DNA from: Roseovarius sp. MMSF_3350
GTDB lineage: Bacteria > Pseudomonadota > Alphaproteobacteria > Rhodobacterales > Rhodobacteraceae
Assembly (NCBI RefSeq): GCF_030733425.1
Contig: NZ_JASHIZ010000005.1
Coordinates: 123,347 to 187,346, forward strand
Length of the DNA stretch: 64,000 nt
Reading direction: 5' to 3'
Below are positions 26,465-35,787 of this stretch, one piece after another. Made by a program: the position numbers and the translations under genes. Under the pieces are notes generated by a model. That model did no database searches. It was not told the DNA's origin and was given only the letters and a program-made list of their open reading frames with translations. The number at the start of each line of letters is the position of its first letter. Positions within the stretch are counted from its first letter, which is position 1.

Positions 26465-27586
26465 TCACGCCGGATCATCCTCGCCAAGCTTGGGCGAGGG
26501 CCGCACCAGCGACAGGTCCGCGTCCGAAAACCGGATCGGGCTGCGCACGCCCGGCACGCCGTCCACCTCCACCCGCATGCCGCGCGCCTGCACCTGGGGA
26601 TCGGCGAACACTTCCGCCATGTCGTTGATCGGTCCGACGGGCACACCTTGTGCCTCACATGCGGATTGCAGGTCGGCCTTGCTCAGACGCTTTGTATAGC
26701 TGGTCAGCGCTTCGGTCAGTGTGTCGCGATGCGCCACACGGTCAGCGTTGGTAGCATAGTCCGCTGCCGCCTTCACCTCCGCCGCGCCCAGCACGTCGCA
26801 GAACCGGCCGAACTGCGCGTCATTGCCCACCGCCACGATCAGGAAACCGTCAGAACATTCGAACACCTGGTAGGGCGCCAGGTTCGGATGCTGGTTGCCC
26901 AGCCTTTGCGGAGGCGTGCCCGTGGCAAGGTAGTTCATCGCCTGGTTCGCCGTCACCGCCACCGCCGTATCCAAGAGCGCCATGTCGATATGCTGGCCCT
27001 TGCCCGTCGCCTGCCGCTGGTGCAGCGCGGCAAGGATCGCGGTGCTGGCATAGACGCCGGTGAAGATATCGGTCACCGCGACACCGACTTTTACCGGCTG
27101 GCCCTCGGGCTCGCCCGTCATGCTCATCAGCCCCGACATGCCCTGGATGATGTAATCGTAGCCGGCCTTGCCCGCGTAGGGCCCATCTTGCCCGAACCCG
27201 GTGATCGAGCAGTAAATTAACCCCGGGTTTACTTTCGTAAGGCTAGAATAATCCAGCCCGTACTTGGCCAGCCCGCCAACCTTGAAATTCTCGATCAGGA
27301 TGTCGGCCCCGGCTACCAACTCACGGACACGGGCCTGCCCCGCCTCGGTGCGGAAATCGGCCGTGACACTCTGCTTGCCGCGGTTGCACGAATGGAAATA
27401 GGCGGCGGAGCGGTCGCCGTCGCGCTCGATAAAGGGCGGTCCCCACTGGCGTGTATCGTCACCGGCGGGGCTTTCCACCTTGATTACGTCAGCGCCCAAG
27501 TCGGAAAGCACCTGCCCGGCCCACGGGCCGGCCAGGATCCGCGCCAATTCGACGACCTTCAGCCCGGCCAGCGGCGCGGGCTTCAT
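26465..27586 (-). CDS. family III CoA transferase (CaiB/BaiF)
   Basis: 373 aa. The protein starts LAGLKVVELARILAGPWAGQ and continues LGADVIKVESPAGDDTR, the standard family opening. The catalytic Asp lies in MALLDTAVAV, and GYDYIIQGMSGLMSMTGEPEGQPVKVGV supplies the CoA-binding part (motif positions about 140-167). It moves CoA between carboxylic acids; substrates cannot be told. Its stop is 66 nt from lpxK, with which it converges, and its ATG overlaps the DsbA-like stop (ATGA). Confidence 0.9.
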   Translation of the reverse strand: MKPAPLAGLKVVELARILAGPWAGQVLSDLGADVIKVESPAGDDTRQWGPPFIERDGDRSAAYFHSCNRGKQSVTADFRTEAGQARVRELVAGADILIENFKVGGLAKYGLDYSSLTKVNPGLIYCSITGFGQDGPYAGKAGYDYIIQGMSGLMSMTGEPEGQPVKVGVAVTDIFTGVYASTAILAALHQRQATGKGQHIDMALLDTAVAVTANQAMNYLATGTPPQRLGNQHPNLAPYQVFECSDGFLIVAVGNDAQFGRFCDVLGAAEVKAAADYATNADRVAHRDTLTEALTSYTKRLSKADLQSACEAQGVPVGPINDMAEVFADPQVQARGMRVEVDGVPGVRSPIRFSDADLSLVRPSPKLGEDDPA

Positions 27587-28284
27587 TCGGCCAATTGTTC
27601 GTCGATCATCGCCTTCAACTCGTCATAGGACATGTTGGAATGCGTCTCGCCGTTGATCACCAGCGTCGGCGTCGAGGTCACGTCGTCGGCTTCGGCGTTC
27701 TTCTGGAACCATGCCACCAGCGTCTTGGCCTTGTCGGCGTCGTTCAGACAGGAATCCAGCTGATCGTCGTCCAGCCCCGCGACCTTGCCGATCTTGCGCA
27801 GCCGCTCGGCAATCGCCACAGGGTCCTGACCGTCGCCGATCCAGTCCTTCTGCTGGTCATAAATCATCTCGGTGATGCCAAAGAACCGTTCTTCGCCGCC
27901 GCACCGCGCCACCATCGACGCCCACAGGCCGTACCGATCGAAATAGACGTCGCGATAGGTGAAATGCACCTTACCTTCGTCGATATACTCGGATTTCAAC
28001 TGCTTGAACTGGTTCTCGTGGAAATTCGCGCAGTGCGGGCAGGTGAAGGATGCGTATTCCACGATCTTCACAGGCGCGCTTTCCTCGCCCAGCGTCATTT
28101 CCACGATCGAGGACGTGTCGATCTCTTCGGCCGGCGCGTCCGACGCCTCTTGCGCATTGGCGGCGCCCGGCAGGTCGATCACACCGCTGCTTTCGGTGGG
28201 TTTTCCGGTCTGCCCGCTCAGCCACCAGCCGCCGCCGGCCGCCAGGACAAGGGCCGCGGCCCCGGAAAGAAGCACGTTTTTCAT
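27583..28284 (-). CDS. DsbA-family thiol:disulfide oxidoreductase (periplasmic)
   Basis: 233 aa. A hydrophobic N-terminal segment (residues 4-23) acts as a signal or anchor, followed by an acidic linker. The thioredoxin fold starts near residue 60, with active site TCPHC (Cys82 and Cys85) and the cis-Pro in STPTLVING. The helical insert (residues about 110-190) is typical of DsbA/BdbD-like proteins of alphaproteobacteria. It oxidises or isomerises disulfides in the periplasm. It is co-directional with DciA upstream (10-nt gap) and the CoA transferase downstream (4-nt overlap). Confidence 0.9.
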   Translation of the reverse strand: MKNVLLSGAAALVLAAGGGWWLSGQTGKPTESSGVIDLPGAANAQEASDAPAEEIDTSSIVEMTLGEESAPVKIVEYASFTCPHCANFHENQFKQLKSEYIDEGKVHFTYRDVYFDRYGLWASMVARCGGEERFFGITEMIYDQQKDWIGDGQDPVAIAERLRKIGKVAGLDDDQLDSCLNDADKAKTLVAWFQKNAEADDVTSTPTLVINGETHSNMSYDELKAMIDEQLAE

Positions 28285-28293
28285 CTCATCACC

Positions 28294-28812
28294 TTACGAT
28301 TTCTGCGTGTTGCTTTTCGATAGTACGTTCCGACCCAGCTTTTCCAGCGCATCGCGCAGCCCGTCGTCGCCGACCGGCTGCGCCAGCCTGGCGGCGGCGG
28401 CCACAGTCATCTCGCTGGGCGCGGGCTTTTCGACCGCCTTCGGCCGGTGCTCGAAACTGGCCTGCCCCTCGGCAAAGCCGGTGGGCGCGGTCTGCGTGAT
28501 CTGCACCCGCGCGATGGCGTTATAGCCATAGGCGGTGTTCACCCGCGCGCGCAGCGTTTCCTTCTGCATCTCCAGCATCGGCGCCTGTGCGCCCGTGGTC
28601 AGCACGACCAGCGTCGCACCGAACCCTTGCCGTGCATAGCTCACCTTGACCGGGCGGCAGATGGCGGCGATCTCTTCGCCCGCGATCTCGGGCCAGTGGG
28701 TCACCACGCGCGACACGGCAAAGCCCCGGCTTTCCGAGGCTTTCCGGATCTGCGCCCCCAACAAGGCGCCGCTGCGCTTGAAGCCTTTCGTCGTGCCCCG
28801 ATATGCGGGCAT
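28294..28812 (-). CDS. DUF721 / DciA-like protein
   Basis: 172 aa. The DUF721 core is visible as WPEIAGEEIAAICRPVKVSY, then GATLVVLTTGAQAPMLEMQKETLRARVNTAYGYNAIARVQI (recognised by its pattern, positions about 66-107). DUF721 proteins (DciA) load the replicative helicase in bacteria that lack DnaC. Start ATG 28812 is backed by GGGAGGTC upstream. The C-terminal 60 residues are low-complexity and charged, as expected for the flexible tail. It is divergent from mutY. Confidence 0.8.
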   Translation of the reverse strand: MPAYRGTTKGFKRSGALLGAQIRKASESRGFAVSRVVTHWPEIAGEEIAAICRPVKVSYARQGFGATLVVLTTGAQAPMLEMQKETLRARVNTAYGYNAIARVQITQTAPTGFAEGQASFEHRPKAVEKPAPSEMTVAAAARLAQPVGDDGLRDALEKLGRNVLSKSNTQKS

Positions 28813-28895
28813 GGCTGACCTCCCGTTTCCTCGCCCTAATGTAGGGGGTAAGAGGATGAACGACAAACGCAAAGCTGGCAAAGGCAGTATAACAG

Positions 28896-29975
28896 ATGCG
28901 TGACAGCGAGATGAGCGCCAAGCTGCTGGAGTGGTACGACCGCCACGCCCGCCAGATGCCGTGGCGCGTGCCTCCCGATGCGAAAAAGGCCGGCGTGCGC
29001 CCCGATCCCTATGCCGTCTGGCTGTCGGAGGTGATGCTGCAACAGACCACCGTCGCCGCGGTCAAAAGCTATTTCGAGCGGTTCACCGCCCTGTGGCCCA
29101 CCGTGACCGACCTCGCCGCGGCAGAAGATGCGCACGTGATGGGCGAATGGGCAGGCCTCGGCTATTACGCCCGCGCCCGCAACCTGCTGAAATGCGCCCG
29201 CGTCGTGGCGTCCGAGCATGACGGGCAATTCCCCGGCACCGCCGCCGAGTTGCTGAAACTGCCCGGCATCGGCCCTTATACTGCCGCCGCTATCTCGGCC
29301 ATCGCCTTTGATGAACCCTCCGTCGTGGTGGACGGAAATGTCGAGCGGGTCATGGCCCGCCTGCACGACATTCACACCCCTCTGCCCGCCGCCAAGCCCG
29401 AACTGACAGCGGCCGCGGCCTCACTCACGCCGCATACCCGCCCCGGCGACTATGCCCAGGCGGTGATGGACCTTGGCGCCACCATCTGCACGCCCCGCTC
29501 GCCAGCCTGCGGCATCTGCCCGTGGCGCACGCCCTGTATTGCCCGCAAGAACGGCACGCAGGCCGACCTGCCGAAAAAGACTCCGAAAAAGGCCAAGCCC
29601 ACCCGCCTCGGCATCGCCTATGTCGCCCGCCGCGCCGATGGCGCCTGGCTGCTGGAACGCCGCCCCGACAGCGGCCTTCTGGGCGGAATGCTAGGCTGGC
29701 CCGGCAGCGACTGGTCCGACGCGCCCACCCCCGCCCCGCCGCTCGACGCCGACTGGCAGATGCTCGGCGCCGAAGCGCGCCACACCTTCACCCATTTCCA
29801 CCTGCGCCTGAAAATCGCCTGGGCCTGCCTTGGCCCGGGGGCGGGCAATCCCTCCGACTCAACCCAATTTGTCCCCGCCCATGCGTTCAAGCCCGGCGAG
29901 TTACCCACCGTCATGCGCAAGGTTTTTGACTTGGCCCGCGAACCCCTGCAAAACTGCGGCCAGAACCCGCGCTGA
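28896..29975 (+). CDS. mutY: A/G-specific adenine glycosylase
   Basis: 359 aa. The glycosylase domain has WLSEVMLQQTTVAAV (catalytic Glu), the HhH motif LPGIGPYTAAAI and VDGNVERVMARL. The [4Fe-4S] ligands are C-x6-C-x2-C-x5-C in CTPRSPACGICPWRTPC. The C-terminal NUDIX-like domain for 8-oxoG recognition is present from about residue 230 (FTHFHLRL). It removes A opposite 8-oxoguanine. ATG 28911 is an alternative start. It shares the intergenic space with DciA, divergently transcribed. Confidence 0.94.
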   Translation: MRDSEMSAKLLEWYDRHARQMPWRVPPDAKKAGVRPDPYAVWLSEVMLQQTTVAAVKSYFERFTALWPTVTDLAAAEDAHVMGEWAGLGYYARARNLLKCARVVASEHDGQFPGTAAELLKLPGIGPYTAAAISAIAFDEPSVVVDGNVERVMARLHDIHTPLPAAKPELTAAAASLTPHTRPGDYAQAVMDLGATICTPRSPACGICPWRTPCIARKNGTQADLPKKTPKKAKPTRLGIAYVARRADGAWLLERRPDSGLLGGMLGWPGSDWSDAPTPAPPLDADWQMLGAEARHTFTHFHLRLKIAWACLGPGAGNPSDSTQFVPAHAFKPGELPTVMRKVFDLAREPLQNCGQNPR

Positions 29976-30039
29976 GGCGATTTGCGCAATCGCCCGCCCG
30001 CGCGCCGCTTTATAATCGGGGGGCAAAAAGGCGAAGGCC

Positions 30040-31200
30040 ATGCAGACCACCACGCCCAAGTATCTTCCCGCCGAGAAGGTCGAGACGCTGAAGCGCGCGT
30101 TGCCCTTCTGGGCCGCCTTCTCGCTCGTGCCGCTGGCGATCATAAGCGCCACCCAGGGCGGCTGGACCGTCATTCTGCTGCCGCTCTTTACCTGGTACTT
30201 CTTCGCTGCGCTCGATGCCGTTATGGGGCTGGAGCTGGACAACCTGAACCCCGAAACGCGCGAGCGGCACATTCGCATGTACACCCTCGTGACCGTGCTC
30301 TGGCCGCCGGTGCAGTTCTGCCTGCTCTACTGGATGATCTGGTACGCGACCGGCCCCAGCGACGCACATCTGAATGCTCTGGAAACCATCGTGTTGTTCT
30401 TCGGCATGGGCGTGATTTCCGGCACGGTTGGTATAAATTTCTCGCACGAACTCATGCACCAGAAGGGCAAGGGCGAGCGCTTCCTCGGCGATACGCTCCT
30501 GTCGATGGTGCTCTATTCGCATTTCCGGTCAGAACACCTGCAAGTCCACCATCGCCATGTCGGCACCCCGCGCGATCCGGTGACGGCCCGCTATAACGAA
30601 GGCTTCCACCGCTTCTTCCCGCGCGTCCTGCGCGAAAGCCTGGTCTCGTCGTGGGAGGCCGAAAAGGCCATGCTGGCCCGCAAGGGCAAACCGTGGTGGG
30701 CCCTCAAGAACCCGTTCTGGAAGTATTGGGCGCTGCAAGGCTTCATGCTGCTTCTCGCCGCGCTGATCGGCGGCTGGATTGGTCTCGCGCTCTTTGTCTG
30801 GCAGGCATTCATCGCGATCTGGCAACTGGAATTGGTGAATTACGTCGAACATTACGGCCTCACCCGCAAGCACCTGGGCGACGGCAAGTACGAGCACGTC
30901 AAACCCCAGCACAGCTGGAACGCCGCGCAGAAGGCGTCGAATTGGCTGCTGATCAACCTGCAACGCCATTCGGATCACCACTACAAGCCCAACCGCCGCT
31001 TTCCGCTGTTGCAGAATTACTCCGAGGACGAGGCGCCGCAATTGCCCTTTGGCTACCCTGTGATGACCGTGGCCGCGATGATCCCGCCGCTCTGGCGTCG
31101 GGTGATGAACCCGCGCGTCCGCCGCTGGCGCGAGAAATATTATCCGGAGATCACCGACTGGAAGCCCTATAACAAGGCCCTGAACCCGCTACCGCGGTAG
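30040..31200 (+). CDS. AlkB-type membrane alkane hydroxylase/desaturase-family diiron enzyme
   Basis: 386 aa with about six membrane segments. The histidine boxes of alkane 1-monooxygenase are complete: SHELMH, HLQVHHRHVGT, NYVEHYGL and LQRHSDHHYKP. These bind the diiron site and are found together in AlkB-like hydroxylases that oxidise the terminal carbon of alkanes or related chains with a rubredoxin or ferredoxin donor. No rubredoxin gene lies next to it. The spacing GTPRDP after the second box is also family-typical. It stands alone between mutY and hyuB. Confidence 0.88.
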   Translation: MQTTTPKYLPAEKVETLKRALPFWAAFSLVPLAIISATQGGWTVILLPLFTWYFFAALDAVMGLELDNLNPETRERHIRMYTLVTVLWPPVQFCLLYWMIWYATGPSDAHLNALETIVLFFGMGVISGTVGINFSHELMHQKGKGERFLGDTLLSMVLYSHFRSEHLQVHHRHVGTPRDPVTARYNEGFHRFFPRVLRESLVSSWEAEKAMLARKGKPWWALKNPFWKYWALQGFMLLLAALIGGWIGLALFVWQAFIAIWQLELVNYVEHYGLTRKHLGDGKYEHVKPQHSWNAAQKASNWLLINLQRHSDHHYKPNRRFPLLQNYSEDEAPQLPFGYPVMTVAAMIPPLWRRVMNPRVRRWREKYYPEITDWKPYNKALNPLPR

Positions 31201-31232
31201 CATCTCATTTCCGCGGCGCGCGGCCTTTCCTG

Positions 31233-32966
31233 TCACCCCAGACGGTTCTGCGTCGTCGCCATCGTATCCACCACGCCATCCTCGATCACCACGCCGAACA
31301 GCCGCTCAGCTTCTTCAACCGAGTACCGGCCCAGCCGCACATCTTCGACCACAAGCTGCGTGTCACGCTGCATCGGATCGCCATACCCGCCGCCGCCCGG
31401 CGTTTTCACCCGAACCCGGTCGCCGGGGCCAAGCGGAATGTCCTGCTCCTTCGACAAGTGCGCGGGCGTATAGGGCACGCCCGCCTGCCACACCGTCACC
31501 TCGTTGGGCGCGCCGTCGCCGCCGCCCATCGCGCCCTGCGGTCCGAACCGACCGTGATCCATCACAAAGCTCGCCTTGGCCTGCCCGCGCCGTAACTCCA
31601 CCTCGTAATCGAGGCCGAACCCGCCGCGCATCCGCCCGGCCCCGCCCGACCCCTCGCGCAGCGCGTAGCGGTGGTAGAGCACCGGAAAGGCCTGCTCCAT
31701 GATCTCCACCGGCGGCGCCTTGGAAATGCCGATTGTGGAACAGCCGTTGGTGATCCCGTCCCCCTCGGCCCACCCGCCATAACCGCCGCCCGACAGCTGG
31801 TACATCACGAAATCCCGCCCCTTTGCCGGGTCATGTCCGCCCAGCGCGAAGTTACCGCTGGTCCCCGCCGGCGCCGCCGTCACCCGCTCGGGCAGCGCCT
31901 GAACCAGCGCGGCGAATACCGCCTCCGCGATCCGCTGGCTCACTTCTGCGGCGCAGCCCGACACCGGGCGCGGATACTGCGCATCCAGGAACGTGCCTTC
32001 GATGCCCGTCACCTCCAGCGGCTCGAACGCTCCCGCGCTGATCGGCACGTCGGGAAAGATATGCCGCATCGCAAGGTAGACCGAGCTCAGCGTCGTCGCC
32101 CGGACCGAATTCATCGGCCCAAGGCATGGCGGCGCCGACCCGGTGAAATCGAACACCAACCCCTCGGCCTCCCGCGTGACCGTCAGCCTTATCGCCAAAG
32201 GCTCATCGACCACGCCGTCGCTGTCGATCCACGCGACGGAGTCGTAAGCTCCGGCCGGAATCTCCTGGATGAACCGCCGCATCTGCTGCGCAGCGCGGTC
32301 CCGCAGCGCGTCAATCGCCGCCTCGACCACCTCGTCGCCATAACGGTCCATCAGTGCGTCCAGCCGCTCGGCCCCAAGGTCCAAAGCCGCGGCCTGCGCC
32401 CGCACATCGCCGATCCGCTGATCGGCCACGCGGATATTGGAGCAGATGATGCTGTAGATCTCCGCATCCATCTTCCCCCGCTTGAACAGCTTGACCGGCG
32501 GCAGGCGCAGCCCCTCCTGTTCCACCGCCGTGGCACTGGCGGAAAAGCCTCCGGGCACCGCACCCCCGGTGTCGGGCCAATGCCCGGTATTCGATAGCCA
32601 GCAGAACAGGCGATCGCCGCGATAGAAGGGCCGCGCAAACCGCACGTCCATCAGGTGCGTGCCACCCAGATAGGGATCGTTGACGATATAGATATCCCCC
32701 GGCTCCGGCGCGCCCACGCGGCCGTCCCCAATCATCTCGATCAACGTCGCCGTGGAATATTGCATGGTGCCCACGAACACCGGCAGGCCACCCGCGCCCT
32801 GCGCGATCAACGCCCCGTCGGCAGCGGCGTATATCCCGTCCGAACGGTCATTCGCCTCGGCAATCACCGGCGAAAACGCCGCCCTTGAAAACGCCAGGTC
32901 CATCTCGTCGCAGACCTGCTGCAACCCGGCCTGGATGACCGACAGCGTGATCGGATCCATCGTCAT
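31233..32966 (-). CDS. hydantoinase B/oxoprolinase family protein
   Basis: 577 aa. The N-terminus MDPITLSVIQAGLQQVCDEMD and the motifs NDPYLGGTHLMDV, WLSNTGHWPDTGG and FDFTGSAPPCLGPMNSV mark the HyuB/5-oxoprolinase beta-like family; the C-terminus LGPGDRVRVKTPGGGGYGDP is its usual end. Together with HyuA it forms an ATP-dependent amidohydrolase for hydantoins, 5-oxoproline or similar cyclic amides; the substrate is not evident. ATG 32966 overlaps the hyuA stop (ATGA), so translation is coupled. Confidence 0.93.
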   Translation of the reverse strand: MTMDPITLSVIQAGLQQVCDEMDLAFSRAAFSPVIAEANDRSDGIYAAADGALIAQGAGGLPVFVGTMQYSTATLIEMIGDGRVGAPEPGDIYIVNDPYLGGTHLMDVRFARPFYRGDRLFCWLSNTGHWPDTGGAVPGGFSASATAVEQEGLRLPPVKLFKRGKMDAEIYSIICSNIRVADQRIGDVRAQAAALDLGAERLDALMDRYGDEVVEAAIDALRDRAAQQMRRFIQEIPAGAYDSVAWIDSDGVVDEPLAIRLTVTREAEGLVFDFTGSAPPCLGPMNSVRATTLSSVYLAMRHIFPDVPISAGAFEPLEVTGIEGTFLDAQYPRPVSGCAAEVSQRIAEAVFAALVQALPERVTAAPAGTSGNFALGGHDPAKGRDFVMYQLSGGGYGGWAEGDGITNGCSTIGISKAPPVEIMEQAFPVLYHRYALREGSGGAGRMRGGFGLDYEVELRRGQAKASFVMDHGRFGPQGAMGGGDGAPNEVTVWQAGVPYTPAHLSKEQDIPLGPGDRVRVKTPGGGGYGDPMQRDTQLVVEDVRLGRYSVEEAERLFGVVIEDGVVDTMATTQNRLG

Positions 32967-35020
32967 GGCGCCTCTACCACGGCGATCAGGATATTGCCAT
33001 GCGCGTCTCCCGTCGCCACGCAGCCCGGCTCTATCAGCACGGTCGTGTCCATCTGCGCCACGAGCCCCGGCCCTTCGAGACGAAACTCCGGCGGCAGGTG
33101 GTCGCGCCAATAGATCGGCGTCTCGTACCAGTCGTCCTCGAACCGCACCCGCCGCGATCCCTGCCGGGCCTCCTGCAGTGTCGCCTTCCGCCCCGCCGGG
33201 TCGACAAGTACCGACAAATCCAGCGGCGCCCGCTCTCCGATGACCGAGCAATTGGCGTTCACCACATGCGCGCGAATCTCGGGCAGCCGCACCTTGAAGC
33301 GCGCGAAGTAGACATCCTCGAACAGCGCCTGCAGCTCCTCCGGCGTCACGTCCGGCCGCTCCAGCGGAACGCGCAGCAGGTGGGTCTGCCCGGCAAACTG
33401 CATGTCCACGCTATAGACATGCCGCACCCCGGTCATCGCCACGCGCTCGCGGTCCAGCATCGCCTTGCCCGCCGCCGCCTGCCCGGCGAATACCGCCGCC
33501 AGTTCGCCCGCCTCCAGCGCGTGGACAGGCCTGTTCACCGTCTGCACGAAATCATGTCGCAGGTCGGCCACCACGCAGCCCAGCGCGTTGGTGATCCCCG
33601 GCCGCGCCGGCACCAGCACGCGCGGCACACCCAGTTCCCGCGCCAGAGCACAAGCATGAAGCGGCCCCGCCCCACCAAAGGCGAACAGCGCGAAATCCCG
33701 CGGATCGGCCCCCAGCGACAGCGACACCATGCGAATGGCCCCCGCCATCTTGGTGTTCGCCATGCGGATCACCGCCAGCGCAGCCTCGGTCACGTCCAGA
33801 CCCAGCGGCTCGGCCAAGTCCCGGGCAAAAGCCTGCGCCACGTCGCTTGCCGAAACCGCGCCGCTTTTGACCAGCTTGGCCGCATCCAGCCGTCCCAGGA
33901 TCAGGTTGGCGTCCGAGATCGTTGGCCGCGTCTCGCCGCGTCCGTAACAGATCGGGCCCGGATCGGCCCCGGCACTTTCCGGCCCCACATCCAAGAGGCC
34001 CGCCGCGTTGACCTTCGCGATGGACCCGCCCCCGGCCCCCACCGTGCGCACGTCCACCATCGGCACGTGAATGGGCATGGCGTACTCGATCTCGATCTCG
34101 TGCGACACCGGCGGCTCGCCCCCCCGGATCAGCGCCACGTCGGTCGAGGTGCCGCCCATGTCATAGGTGATCAGGTTCACCACCCCGGCCTGCCGCCCGG
34201 TATAGGCCGCCGCCATCACGCCCGAGGCCGGGCCCGACATCACCGTCTTCGCCGCCTCGCGCGCCACCAGCCGGGCCGAGACCATGCCGCCATTGCCGTT
34301 CATCACCAGAACGTCGCGGTCGTATCCGCCCTCCGACAGGCTGTCTGTCAGCCGCTTCAGGTAGCGGTCCAGGATCGGTTGCACACTGGCATTCACCGCC
34401 GCCGTCACACCCCGCTCGTATTCCCGGCTTTCCTGCAGGATCGCATGGCCCAGGGTGATATGCCCGTTGGGCCAGACCTCAGCGATGATCTCCCCGGCGC
34501 GCAGTTCATGCCCGGGGTTGGCATAGGCGTGCAGGAAATGCACCACCACCGCTTCACATCCCTCGGCCAGCAACCGCTCCGCCGCCATCCGCACCGCGTC
34601 CTCGTCCAGCGGCACCACGACTTCACCTGCGGCATCCATCCGCTCCGGCACTTCGATCCGCAGGTCGCGCGGGATGATCGGGGTGAACTGCCCCGTCATG
34701 CCATATGCTTGCGGCCGTGTCCGCCGCCCCAGCTCCAGCACGTCGCGGAAACCTTGCGTCGTGATCAGCCCGGTTCGGCTCAGCTTGCGTTCCAGCACCG
34801 CGTTCGTCGTCGTGGTGGTGCCATGCACGATCAGGTCGATCGCCTCCAGCTCCGCCTCGGCCGCCGTCAGCGCATCCATCACGCCGAAGGCCTGGTTCGC
34901 GACCGTGGTCGGCACCTTGGCCAACTTCACCTTGCCGCTGGCCGGATCAAGCTGCACGAGATCGGTGAACGTCCCGCCTACGTCGATCCCCACGATCGTG
35001 CCCTTCTGCCGGTCTGTCAT
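32963..35020 (-). CDS. hydantoinase A/oxoprolinase family protein
   Basis: 685 aa. The ASKHA-type ATPase is shown by VGIDVGGTFTDLV at the start, IVHGTTTTTNAVLERK, LITYDMGGTSTDVALI (second phosphate motif) and TVGAGGGSIAKV. FAFGGAGPLHACALARELG is also typical. ATG 35020 is chosen with GGGAGAAC upstream; the upstream 33 codons are not conserved. It is the ATP-binding partner of HyuB. No transporter or racemase is adjacent, so the pathway is not apparent. Confidence 0.93.
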   Translation of the reverse strand: MTDRQKGTIVGIDVGGTFTDLVQLDPASGKVKLAKVPTTVANQAFGVMDALTAAEAELEAIDLIVHGTTTTTNAVLERKLSRTGLITTQGFRDVLELGRRTRPQAYGMTGQFTPIIPRDLRIEVPERMDAAGEVVVPLDEDAVRMAAERLLAEGCEAVVVHFLHAYANPGHELRAGEIIAEVWPNGHITLGHAILQESREYERGVTAAVNASVQPILDRYLKRLTDSLSEGGYDRDVLVMNGNGGMVSARLVAREAAKTVMSGPASGVMAAAYTGRQAGVVNLITYDMGGTSTDVALIRGGEPPVSHEIEIEYAMPIHVPMVDVRTVGAGGGSIAKVNAAGLLDVGPESAGADPGPICYGRGETRPTISDANLILGRLDAAKLVKSGAVSASDVAQAFARDLAEPLGLDVTEAALAVIRMANTKMAGAIRMVSLSLGADPRDFALFAFGGAGPLHACALARELGVPRVLVPARPGITNALGCVVADLRHDFVQTVNRPVHALEAGELAAVFAGQAAAGKAMLDRERVAMTGVRHVYSVDMQFAGQTHLLRVPLERPDVTPEELQALFEDVYFARFKVRLPEIRAHVVNANCSVIGERAPLDLSVLVDPAGRKATLQEARQGSRRVRFEDDWYETPIYWRDHLPPEFRLEGPGLVAQMDTTVLIEPGCVATGDAHGNILIAVVEAP

Positions 35021-35195
35021 CGTTCTCCCTTGCCTGCACCCGGATGGAACGTCCGCGAGAGGCCGGCAAAAGTCAATCTCGGGGACACACCCGGCACCTT
35101 TCCCCGAACAAATCGTCACATTCGTTCCCTAACTTGTGCTAATGGAAGCTCCGGCAGAGGCGGCAAAAGCCTCGCCACGGAAAGAGGACACAACA

Positions 35196-35627
35196 ATGCT
35201 CAGCGAATTCAAAGACTTCATTGCCCGCGGCAATGTCATGGACATGGCCGTCGGCATCATCATAGGCGCGGCGTTCACCGCCATCGTCTCGTCCATGGTG
35301 GCCGACCTGATCAACCCGATCATCGGTCTCTTCACCGGCGGGCTCGATTTCACCAACAACTATATCGTCCTGTCCGGCGACGTGGCCGAGGGCGCCTCGC
35401 TCGACGCCGCGCGCGAGGCCGGTGCGGCCGTCTTCGCCTGGGGCGCTTTCGTCATGGCCGTGATCAACTTCCTGATCATCGCATTCGTCGTGTTCATGCT
35501 GGTGCGCTACGTGAACAAGGTGAAGGACGCCGCCTTCAAGCAAAAAGAGAAGGAGCCCGAAGCGGCCCCCGGCCCGAACGAGATCGACCTGCTCGTGGAG
35601 ATCCGCGACGCGCTGAAGGCTCGCTGA
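35196..35627 (+). CDS. mscL: large-conductance mechanosensitive channel
   Basis: 143 aa, normal for MscL. It begins [31 protein letters not shown] (start and first pore helix recognised by FKxFxxRGNVxDxAVG), then the second helix [17 protein letters not shown] and a charged C-terminal helix ending EIRDAL. It opens under membrane tension to release solutes after osmotic downshock. AAGAGGAC before ATG 35196 fixes the start. Divergent from hyuA, alone. Confidence 0.96.
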   Translation: MLSEFKDFIARGNVMDMAVGIIIGAAFTAIVSSMVADLINPIIGLFTGGLDFTNNYIVLSGDVAEGASLDAAREAGAAVFAWGAFVMAVINFLIIAFVVFMLVRYVNKVKDAAFKQKEKEPEAAPGPNEIDLLVEIRDALKAR

Positions 35628-35787
35628 GGCCAGATTCTCGGAACTCCGAAATCGGCGGGCCCGGTGAAAGCGCCCGCCTGCCGCAACGCCGTTTCGGCAC
35701 CCCACCGCTGCCGGCGCAGATCGCTCTGGTCATTGCACTCAATACGCCTATTCTCCGCCGCAGGGTATCTCGTTCCGGGTTGTGGAC